Assembly: GCA_947178115.1 (NCBI GenBank)
Contig: CAMWXF010000017.1
Span: forward strand, 1 to 13,021
DNA: 13,021 nucleotides
Direction: 5' to 3'
Source of the DNA: an uncultured Lachnospiraceae bacterium
Lineage (GTDB): Bacteria > Bacillota > Clostridia > Lachnospirales > Lachnospiraceae
The position numbers were made by a program, and so were the translations under genes. Of the stretch, positions 7,335 to 13,021 are shown piece after piece. The first letter of the stretch is position 1. Every line of letters starts with the position of its first letter. The notes beneath the pieces are model-generated. The model saw nothing but the letters and a program-made list of their open reading frames with translations, ran no database searches and had not been told where the DNA came from.

Positions 7335-8344
7335 GTATCGTTGTTTCCTTTCGTACTCGGTATGCGCTGCATATCTTCCCTGTAGATATCCGTACAATCC
7401 CAGCCGTTCAGCCACCGTTCGGGCGCAAGCACCGTCTTATGGGGATTCCTGCATAGGTAAGAGGCCCACCAGCTATAGCTGCTGTTTGCCAGTATATGGT
7501 GCCTGCATTTGCTCATCAAGGCAAACTCCTCGTAATCCCGCTGTTCTGCCGTGCCTGCTGTTTCCGGTAGTTCTACTATTCTTATACGATCCGTTATTAC
7601 GAATCTATCTGCTGTTTCTTCTCTGTCTGTCGCTTTCGCTTCGTCCGAGGCTTCTGCCTGATCTGCCGTCTCAGCTTCAGTGATCTGTTCCCTGAGCCAC
7701 TGCTTATCATTTGTAAAAATATAAAATATACACTCCGGATGTTCCCGTTTCATCTGCTCCATCGCTCTTAGATAATACGATGCCGTGCAGATTCCGCCGA
7801 ACAGTTCCTGATTCTCCGGCAGAAGATAATCGCCTCTGCGGATATGCACACTGACAGACTCGGTAGCGTTGATCTGTGTCAGCCATTTGGCCGTTGCGCA
7901 CCGCTCCCCGTTATCCCGCATGGCGGCATCGGCAAACTGTAACAATCTGTCCGTATCATAAACCGCCCTGACCTCCTGCGACACCCCGGCAAAATATTTC
8001 TCAGTCTGCCAATATCCCTCTAAATAAATATCATCCCACTCCATGATCTCCGGATGAAAAAGCTTGTCCGCCTCAAAGTAAGATTTCTTCTTCCTGCCAA
8101 ACAGCTTCCTGCGCACTCTCGCCCAAGGCAGCATGGAGGAATCCAACATCTGTCTTAGCTCCTCCGCCGTCGCCCGCTCGTACTCGATACCGAAATACTT
8201 AAGCGCCGGATCGCGCTGCGCGTCTTGTGCAAATCCGGCCACATCATCAATTTTGACGGTTTTGCCCAGACTTTTCAGTTGTAAATATAAGGCATACTGG
8301 AACATCTGGTTGCCCAGTCCGCCTGCAAGCTGTATGATGACCAT
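7331..8344 (-). CDS. Alpha-1,2-fucosyltransferase-type glycosyltransferase (GT11)
   Basis: This 337-residue cytoplasmic protein has the canonical GT11 motifs: QLAGGLGNQMFQYA (5-18), YLEGYWQTEKYF (107-118), SVHIRRGDYL (165-174, the GDP-fucose-binding HxRRGDY), FYIFTNDKQW (207-216) and ILANSSYSWW (284-293). Proteins of this type transfer fucose from GDP-fucose, usually in an alpha-1,2 linkage to galactose. The start at 8344 is chosen because family members begin directly with the MVIIQLAGGLGNQ strand; a TTG 33 nt upstream could add 11 residues, but this is less likely. Residues about 223-247 form a low-complexity Ala/Glu/Asp/Thr insert not expected in the family, between the TND strand and the VEL strand. 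The gene ends in an ATGA overlap with the ABC exporter. GDP-fucose synthesis genes are not in the window. Confidence 0.9.
   Translation of the reverse strand: MVIIQLAGGLGNQMFQYALYLQLKSLGKTVKIDDVAGFAQDAQRDPALKYFGIEYERATAEELRQMLDSSMLPWARVRRKLFGRKKKSYFEADKLFHPEIMEWDDIYLEGYWQTEKYFAGVSQEVRAVYDTDRLLQFADAAMRDNGERCATAKWLTQINATESVSVHIRRGDYLLPENQELFGGICTASYYLRAMEQMKREHPECIFYIFTNDKQWLREQITEAETADQAEASDEAKATDREETADRFVITDRIRIVELPETAGTAEQRDYEEFALMSKCRHHILANSSYSWWASYLCRNPHKTVLAPERWLNGWDCTDIYREDMQRIPSTKGNNDT
7344..7351 (-). promoter_or_regulatory. Ribosome binding site deciding the ABC exporter start
   Basis: On the minus strand this reads AAAGGAAA inside the last codons of the GT11 gene, with AGGA 11 bases before the ATG at 7334. 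Together with the ATGA stop/start overlap it favours the 606-residue product over the 633-residue one. Confidence 0.5.
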
Positions 8345-8403
8345 ATTATAATGCTTTCTATCCTCTTGGTTACACAAACCCTATTGATAACAATCGTTAT
8401 TTC

Positions 8404-9495
8404 TCATTGACTGTGCTTTATTTTTCTTAATACCGCTTTCACCCTGACCTTAAGCGGTATGATCACCCGTTCGTCCAGCCGTATTCTGCACAAATAATGC
8501 TTCGGAGAACGTAAGAAGAGTTTCATCTTCCGATAATCCCGTGGATCAGCCACCGCACATCCATAGGCTTTGCTGTAATGTTCTCTGTTATCCCGTATAA
8601 TCTGCGTAAGCTGCTCTAAGTAGCTGTCCCGTTCCGGCATGTCCGCATTATACACCTGTACGTAGAACTGCAGTAATCTTTTATAAAAAAAATAATCATG
8701 AATATCCGCCAGATCCTCTCTCCCCAGGCTCCTTAGAAATTCTGTCTTCTCATAATAAGCCGGGATCTGATCCGTAAAAGTGTGCGAATTGATCTGCGCA
8801 TTCATGATACTTCCCTCTCTGTCTATTATATAGTTATAACAGGCACTGTCAAGGTAAATGCACTTAGCCGCACGGCCAAGCGCCTTAGTGGTAAACATGA
8901 TATCCTCGTACCATTTTCCCACCGGAAAGTCGATTCCCGCAAGGACCTCTTTCTTATATAGTTTGTTCCATGCGGCATTCTGAATATCGTAGTCCGGCGT
9001 TTCCTGTACATAATATTGCAGAGCTTCCTGCCCTTCAAACAGGACCACCCTGTCCTTCGACTGATCCACGGTATTCGTTCTGTATATCCGGCGATAACGG
9101 CAGATTGCCGCTTCCGCATTCTGTTCCTTCATAGCACCGAGCATCTTCTCATACATGTCGGGATCGATCCAGTCATCGCCGTCCACAAACCCGATATAAC
9201 CGCCCTTCGCGGCAGCAATCCCAACATTCCTTGCGTCGGAGAGCCCGCCGTTCTTCTTATGGATAACTCTGATCCGTGCATCTTTAGCCGCCAGTCGGTC
9301 ACAGACTGCCCCGGTAGAATCCGTAGAACCGTCGTCCACCACAACGATATCCAGATTCCCGTAAGTCTGATTGCGGACGGACTCTACACCCCGCTCAATA
9401 TACTCTTCTATATTATAAGCCGCTATAATGATCGAAATCAGATCCGTCTGCTCTCTTATACTGATAGCCGGATGATAGTGCTCTATAACTTTCAT
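8404..9495 (-). CDS. Glycosyltransferase family 2 protein
   Basis: This 363-residue GT-A transferase has the N-terminal strand SIIIAAYN (21-28), the nucleotide-binding VDDGSTDST (53-61), GGLSDARNVG (83-92) and the metal-binding DGDDW (105-109). NAAWNKLYKK (173-182) and WYEDIMFT (195-202) follow, where the acidic ED pair is the usual catalytic-base region of capsule GT2 enzymes. It is soluble, with a basic C-terminal tail of about 20 residues that may touch the membrane. GAGGT lies six bases before the ATG. A gap of 27 nt separates it from asnB and 59 nt from the fucosyltransferase. Enzymes like this often transfer hexose or N-acetylhexosamine during repeat-unit assembly; the actual sugar cannot be predicted. 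Confidence 0.92.
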   Translation of the reverse strand: MKVIEHYHPAISIREQTDLISIIIAAYNIEEYIERGVESVRNQTYGNLDIVVVDDGSTDSTGAVCDRLAAKDARIRVIHKKNGGLSDARNVGIAAAKGGYIGFVDGDDWIDPDMYEKMLGAMKEQNAEAAICRYRRIYRTNTVDQSKDRVVLFEGQEALQYYVQETPDYDIQNAAWNKLYKKEVLAGIDFPVGKWYEDIMFTTKALGRAAKCIYLDSACYNYIIDREGSIMNAQINSHTFTDQIPAYYEKTEFLRSLGREDLADIHDYFFYKRLLQFYVQVYNADMPERDSYLEQLTQIIRDNREHYSKAYGCAVADPRDYRKMKLFLRSPKHYLCRIRLDERVIIPLKVRVKAVLRKIKHSQ

Positions 9496-9522
9496 CTTGT
9501 GACCTCGCTTTGCGTCTAATGA

Positions 9523-11445
9523 TCATTTCTGCAAATAACACGTGCGCATCCACTCCTGAAACATCAACACATACCAGATCTGCACACGCCAGATATCCCG
9601 CTTAATATAGTCGTCCCACAACTGCCATACTACATCAGTCTCCAATATGCCCTGCTCGTCCAGCGTCTTCCTGTCGATCAGACTCTGTGCCCACTCGCGC
9701 AGTTCCGGTTCCTTCAGCCATTTATGCAGGGGAATGCTGAATCCCTTCTTCGGCCGCTCCATCAGCTCACGCGGCACATAGCGATAGAGGATATCACGCA
9801 AAATCTTTTTGGTCACACCATCCTGCTTGCGATAGGACAGCGGAAGCGTCCATGCAAACTCTACCACATCCCGGTCCAGCATAGGCACCCTCGTCTCCAG
9901 CGAGACCGCCATGGCAGTGCGGTCCACCTTACACAGAATGTCGTCAGGATGATACATCAATAGATCCATCAACATCAAATTGTGTTGCGGCTCCTTGAGA
10001 AGCCTTGACGGATAAGTGTCCATAACCGTATCATACTGCTCTGTCTGCGTGCATAGATCTCCGTCAGTTTTAGCCGTGCCATTCTGTTTCCTCACAAGCC
10101 GGAACCCTTCTCCGATCTCGGATTGCAGATACATATCCTCAATACTGCGCGCACCCAGAAGCCTGGCCCTGACTGCCATAGCACCGTGACTCCCGACACT
10201 CCCCAGACCAAGAAGCGAACTGACAGGCTTCCGCAGCCCATAAGGAATCTTGCGCGTTTTCTGCCAGATTCTGTCGATAGAAGTGTAGGTATTATAACCG
10301 CAGAACAGCTCATCGCCTCCGTCTCCGCTTAAGGATACCGTCACATGCTCCCTGGTCATCTTACTGACCAGATACGTGGGAATCTGAGACGAATCCGCAA
10401 AGGGTTCCCCAAACATCTGCGCCAGATGGGGGATCACCCCACGGGCATCTTCTTCCGTAATATACAATTCTGTATGCTCCGTTCCCAGATGTGCCGCAAT
10501 CTGTCCGGCAATATCCGCTTCGTTAAATTTTTCGTCCCACATACCGATCGTGAAGCTGCGAACCTTCCTGTCACTTATGGACTGCATAAGAGATACCACC
10601 GTGCTGCTGTCAATTCCTGCGGAGAGGAATGCCCCCACCGGCACATCCGCCACCATCTGGCCACGAATCGATTCTTTCAGCAGACGTTCCAATTCCTCCG
10701 CCGCCTCCGTCTCGCTTCCCGTAAAAAGATGCGACTGCCCGTAAACCGCCGCCTCACGCATGGACCAGTAGGTTTTTATATCATATTTATTAAATGGAAA
10801 TTTAATTTCTATACATTTCCCTGGCTCTAATTTATAGATATTCTGATAAACAGAATAGGGCGCCGGAATGTAGCCATACCTAAAATATTGCTCCAGAATC
10901 CCTGTATTAACGGGGTTTTCAAAACCATCCAACGCCGCAATGGAATTCAGGTCGGAGGCAAATACAAACTTGTCTCCCTGCACAAATCCATAATACAAAG
11001 GCTTTTCTCCCACTCTGTCGCGGGCAATAGATAACACGCGTTCTTTCTTGTCATATACAGCCATGGCAAACATACCTTTTGCCATGCGAAGCGTCTCTTC
11101 CATGCCATATGCCGCGATTGCCTCCAGAAGTATCTCCGTGTCGGATGTCCCCCGAAAAACCGCTGTCTTGTGCTCCTGCAGCAGTCTGTCCCGAATGGCC
11201 CGGTAATTATAGATCTCTCCGTTATAAGCTATCACGTAACGCCCGTCATGAGATTCCATGGGCTGTGCACCCGATGGAGTCAGATCCACAATAGAGAGCC
11301 TTCTGTGTCCCAGAACCACTGCATGTTCTTCGGATGCCCAGATGCCGGAAGCGTCCGGTCCTCTGCGATACATCTTCTCATTCATTCTCTCTATATTCCG
11401 CTGCCAGTTGTCACCCCAATTACATAATCCGGCAATTCCGCACAT
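9523..11445 (-). CDS. asnB: Glutamine-hydrolysing asparagine synthetase-type amidotransferase
   Basis: This 640-residue protein is a complete AsnB-type enzyme. The class II glutaminase domain starts with the nucleophile Cys2 (MCGIAG) and shows RRGPD (27-31), HRRLSI (47-52), YNGEIYN (74-80) and ARDRVGEKPLYY (141-152). The synthetase domain has the ATP-pyrophosphatase loop LSAGIDSS (274-281) and SGDGGDELFCGY (373-384). It uses glutamine as ammonia donor and ATP to turn a carboxylate into an amide. In a glycan cluster the substrate may be a sugar acid or an amino-acid substituent rather than free aspartate; homologues inside O-antigen and capsule loci are often proposed to amidate uronic acids. 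The start is set by Cys2 and by AAGGA eight bases upstream. It lies 15 nt after the SGNH-type gene. Confidence 0.92.
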   Translation of the reverse strand: MCGIAGLCNWGDNWQRNIERMNEKMYRRGPDASGIWASEEHAVVLGHRRLSIVDLTPSGAQPMESHDGRYVIAYNGEIYNYRAIRDRLLQEHKTAVFRGTSDTEILLEAIAAYGMEETLRMAKGMFAMAVYDKKERVLSIARDRVGEKPLYYGFVQGDKFVFASDLNSIAALDGFENPVNTGILEQYFRYGYIPAPYSVYQNIYKLEPGKCIEIKFPFNKYDIKTYWSMREAAVYGQSHLFTGSETEAAEELERLLKESIRGQMVADVPVGAFLSAGIDSSTVVSLMQSISDRKVRSFTIGMWDEKFNEADIAGQIAAHLGTEHTELYITEEDARGVIPHLAQMFGEPFADSSQIPTYLVSKMTREHVTVSLSGDGGDELFCGYNTYTSIDRIWQKTRKIPYGLRKPVSSLLGLGSVGSHGAMAVRARLLGARSIEDMYLQSEIGEGFRLVRKQNGTAKTDGDLCTQTEQYDTVMDTYPSRLLKEPQHNLMLMDLLMYHPDDILCKVDRTAMAVSLETRVPMLDRDVVEFAWTLPLSYRKQDGVTKKILRDILYRYVPRELMERPKKGFSIPLHKWLKEPELREWAQSLIDRKTLDEQGILETDVVWQLWDDYIKRDIWRVQIWYVLMFQEWMRTCYLQK

Positions 11446-11460
11446 GTATCTTTCCTTTCT

Positions 11461-12588
11461 TTAATTGAGCTTCGCTATCTCTTCCACAACAGCATACTCC
11501 TCGTTCGCGATCCGTTCAGCTATCGTCTGTCTTGCAGTCTCCATCTCACCCTGCCATCTTACATACGCCTCGTCCCACGACTCGTATGCCGCCTCGCCGC
11601 GTTTATCCGTGAAATCATAATTTTCCAGCAAATACGTCTGCAGAAAATCCGTACACTTCTCCGCCCCGACAGCGTTCGTATGACTGCCGTAATCCGCGAA
11701 ATCTTCCTCGAATATTATGCCGATCTGCTCATAATAATCGTTCATATTCAGAAAACGATAGCCGCAGGATGTCACAATCTCTCCTATATAATTGTACATC
11801 TGCTGGTCTTCTAACGACTCCCCGTAGGGCGATACGATAAACAGCGCCTCATGATTCCCCTGCTCCAAATAATCCAATAGATCCCGCAGATAAGCCTCCT
11901 GCTCCTCCGGAATCGCTTTCGTCCCCTCCGCATTACCACAATCCGGCATGGGCAGCGGTCCCACTTCATCCTTGAAAGTATACCCTTTAAGCGGATGCGG
12001 ATTATAGTACAGCATATTCGCCCACTCCGACGGAAGCGCCAGCATCTTCCAATTCGTGTGATATTTCATAATATCCAGATAGAAGCTGATCCGTCCCTCT
12101 TCATTATCTTCCGGAACCATCGCCTGTATCGTCTTATTCCTGAGCCCCGAATACCGCAGATTATCCGTCACGCCCCGAGTGTATGCCATATTCTCCCGAA
12201 GCCCCGCGTCTTCCATAGTAAACATTCTCATCTCGAAGATATACAGCTTAGGATTTTGGAATTTCTCCGCTTCCTCCACCAGATACTTCATCGCCACAGG
12301 CCGCTGTACATTGGAAGACAACGGATACATTGCGATACCACTCTCTCCCCAGAGCTTAGGCGCTGCATAATAAGGAAAAACCGGACTGGAACCAATCATC
12401 ACGATATCCAGCGAATCCCTCTTCTCGGCATAAAATCCCGCAAACCGATCCTTCACATCCCCGTTTGTCCTTACCATATAAGACACCACCAACAGCAACA
12501 CCAAGAAAATCGCAAAAAAGCTACCAATCTGCAAGATAATCCTAACTCTATTCTGTTCTCCGATTCCAATCTCTTCTTTTTGTTCCAT
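11461..12588 (-). CDS. Membrane-anchored SGNH-type hydrolase/acyltransferase-like protein
   Basis: This 375-residue protein has a short basic/acidic cytoplasmic N-terminus, one membrane span (about 16-38) and a large extracytoplasmic domain. That domain starts with DIVMIGSSPVF (61-71), where Ser67 or Ser68 sits at the position of the SGNH nucleophile after a hydrophobic strand. Near the end is FADYGSHTNAVGAEK (297-311), matching the block V D..H pair (Asp299, His303) followed by N and GA. Between them, LYIFEMRMF (115-123) and LFIVSPYGE resemble the strands of DltD/AlgJ-like proteins that help O-acylate surface polymers. A C-terminal acidic helical extension of about 55 residues follows. It is the first gene of the cluster and its ribosome site is weak (GAGAA about 10 bases upstream). 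No MBOAT partner is present. The fold call is moderate and the reaction is inferred. Confidence 0.65.
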   Translation of the reverse strand: MEQKEEIGIGEQNRVRIILQIGSFFAIFLVLLLVVSYMVRTNGDVKDRFAGFYAEKRDSLDIVMIGSSPVFPYYAAPKLWGESGIAMYPLSSNVQRPVAMKYLVEEAEKFQNPKLYIFEMRMFTMEDAGLRENMAYTRGVTDNLRYSGLRNKTIQAMVPEDNEEGRISFYLDIMKYHTNWKMLALPSEWANMLYYNPHPLKGYTFKDEVGPLPMPDCGNAEGTKAIPEEQEAYLRDLLDYLEQGNHEALFIVSPYGESLEDQQMYNYIGEIVTSCGYRFLNMNDYYEQIGIIFEEDFADYGSHTNAVGAEKCTDFLQTYLLENYDFTDKRGEAAYESWDEAYVRWQGEMETARQTIAERIANEEYAVVEEIAKLN

Positions 12589-12610
12589 GCGTTATTTTCT
12601 CGTTTCTCTA

Positions 12611-12636
12611 AAATATTAAATGCAACTTTAATATTT
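12611..12636. repeat. Perfect 10-bp AT-only inverted repeat in the leader of the first gene
   Basis: AAATATTAAA (12611-12620) and TTTAATATTT (12627-12636) are exact reverse complements separated by six bases. The hairpin ends 22 nt upstream of the start codon of the SGNH-type gene. It is too AT-rich to be a usual terminator. It could be an operator for a dimeric regulator or a weak mRNA structure. Confidence 0.6.
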
Positions 12637-12641
12637 CTGTT

Positions 12642-12651
12642 GTTATATAAC
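12642..12651. repeat. 10-bp perfect palindrome GTTATATAAC
   Basis: GTTATATAAC equals its own reverse complement and lies five bases beyond the AT-only inverted repeat at 12611-12636. It could form part of an operator or a promoter -10 region, but chance is possible in such AT-rich sequence. Confidence 0.3.
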
Positions 12652-12817
12652 ACTTTCTATCGTCGGCCTATGCCTCCATAAACTTTCAAAAGCCTATCTC
12701 ACAAAGCTCTTTACAATGATTGTCTAAGTATCATTCAAGTAAGCCATTATCCCGTTAAATCCCTTTAGATATACAGCGTGGAGCAGTATATATTTGCCAT
12801 AAGGACCGTTTGGATAT

Positions 12818-12840
12818 GTTTAAATCCTTCGGATTTAAAC
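12818..12840. repeat. Perfect 10-bp inverted repeat with 3-nt loop
   Basis: GTTTAAATCC (12818-12827) and GGATTTAAAC (12831-12840) are exact reverse complements around the loop TTC. This makes a compact hairpin on either strand. There is no T-run directly after it on either side, so it is not a standard intrinsic terminator. Confidence 0.65.
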
Positions 12841-12906
12841 TGCCGGCTAATCTAAGACAACTGTCTCATACCCATCCAATACCCAGCGCAGATGAAAGTT
12901 AATTTC

Positions 12907-12922
12907 TTAAGGAGCCCCTTAA
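12907..12922. repeat. 6-bp inverted repeat next to the large hairpin
   Basis: TTAAGG (12907-12912) and CCTTAA (12917-12922) pair around a four-base loop. It abuts the large hairpin that begins at 12921. GGAGCC at 12911-12916 is also the reverse complement of GGCTCC at 13008-13013, so the whole block is bracketed by inverted repeats. Confidence 0.5.
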
Positions 12923-12992
12923 AAAGCGTCGGCACTTAGCGAGGTATAAAGTTGCAACGCAACTTTCGAGCTTAGTGTCCGCTACGCTTTTT
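12921..12992. repeat. 72-nt long imperfect hairpin, possible bidirectional terminator or palindromic intergenic repeat
   Basis: The outer arms AAAAAGCG (12921-12928) and CGCTTTTT (12985-12992) are exact reverse complements. Inside them CGG/CCG pair. CACTTAGC (12933-12940) pairs with GCTTAGTG (12970-12977) with one T-T mismatch. The tip is a perfect 8-bp stem AAAGTTGC/GCAACTTT (12948-12955 and 12959-12966) around AAC. The T-run at the end of the outer arm on both strands would allow bidirectional termination, although the T residues are part of the stem. The length and nested design also fit a dispersed palindromic repeat. Confidence 0.6.
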
Positions 12993-13015
12993 ACGGAGCG
13001 AAAGCGCGGCTCCGT
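12993..13015. repeat. 7-bp inverted repeat flanking the large hairpin
   Basis: ACGGAGC (12993-12999) and GCTCCGT (13009-13015) are exact reverse complements around a nine-base GC-rich loop. It begins at the base after the large hairpin ends, so the two appear to be parts of one composite element that may continue past the window edge. Confidence 0.55.
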
Positions 13016-13021
13016 AGATAT

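Larger units (their letters stand above)
12589..13021. other. 433-nt non-coding leader or intergenic region upstream of the cluster
   Basis: I find no supported gene on either strand here. Frames are short and broken by stops. The region contains several inverted repeats, listed separately, and an AT-rich stretch near 12600-12660. I could not identify a convincing -35/-10 pair for the minus strand, although transcription of the cluster should start in or beyond this stretch. Confidence 0.6.

Noticed and set aside
7335..7415. 27-residue N-terminal extension of the ABC exporter starting at 7415
   Set aside because: It would overlap the GT11 gene by 85 nt, has no family resemblance, and a better start with an ATGA overlap and upstream AAAGGAAA exists at 7334.
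8345..8377. TTG-initiated 11-residue extension of the GT11 gene
   Set aside because: GT11 proteins begin directly with the MVIIQLAGGLGNQ-type strand, and the ATG at 8344 fits this; the extension has no recognisable content.
8387..8400. Small inverted repeat ATAAC/GTTAT in the gap between GT2 and GT11 genes
   Set aside because: The stem is only 5 bp and no T-run follows on the minus strand, so it does not support a terminator inside the operon.
12471..12653. Short minus-strand frame beginning in the leader and overlapping the first gene
   Set aside because: It overlaps the start of the SGNH-type gene in another frame, has no ribosome site, and part of its sequence is the AT-only hairpin.
11995..12681. 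Open frame of 228 codons on the plus strand
   Set aside because: It is His/Arg/Ile-rich with no recognisable motif and lies antisense to the SGNH-type gene, whose own motifs are clear.
1..13021. CRISPR arrays, tRNA or rRNA genes, insertion sequences, phage or defence genes
   Set aside because: I found no regularly spaced repeats, cloverleaf-like sequence, transposase or defence motifs; every long coding frame is explained by glycan assembly.

Overview
The window is one glycan-assembly gene cluster. All ten recognisable genes lie on the minus strand, so transcription runs from about 12600 down towards position 1 and off the left edge. The layout suggests a Gram-positive Clostridia, most likely a gut Lachnospiraceae. 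The reasons are purine-rich Shine-Dalgarno sites, roughly balanced base composition, and the combination of DUF5672, DUF6056 and GT17 proteins typical of capsule or exopolysaccharide loci in that group. The taxonomic placement is inference; no rRNA or other marker is present.

In transcription order the genes are: a membrane-anchored SGNH-type protein (12588-11461), a glutamine-dependent AsnB-type amidotransferase (11445-9523), a GT2 glycosyltransferase (9495-8404), an alpha-1,2-fucosyltransferase-type GT11 protein (8344-7331), a PglK/MsbA-like ABC exporter (7334-5514), a divergent second GT11-like protein (5520-4492), a DUF6056 multi-span membrane protein (4437-2812), a DUF5672 putative glycosyltransferase (2810-2043), a GT17 glycosyltransferase (1960-1019), and the N-terminal 303 codons of a Wzy-like polymerase (910 to the left edge). 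Spacing runs from 4-7 nt overlaps to 108 nt gaps. I see no convincing terminator between the genes, so a single long operon is likely.

Together the genes fit the membrane and cytoplasmic part of a surface-glycan pathway. Soluble transferases (GT2, two GT11, DUF5672, GT17) would build a lipid-linked repeat, the ABC protein would flip it, the Wzy-like protein would polymerise it, and AsnB and the SGNH protein would add amide and acyl decorations. The window has no initiating sugar-phosphate transferase, sugar-nucleotide synthesis genes, chain-length regulator or MBOAT partner, so these must lie outside it.

The right end (12589-13021) has no supported gene. It holds several hairpins, including a 72-nt imperfect hairpin flanked by two smaller ones, and an AT-only 10-bp stem just upstream of the first gene. 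The most unusual observations are this structured leader, short basic C-terminal tails that look shared between otherwise unrelated transferases, and a low-complexity acidic insert inside the fucosyltransferase.
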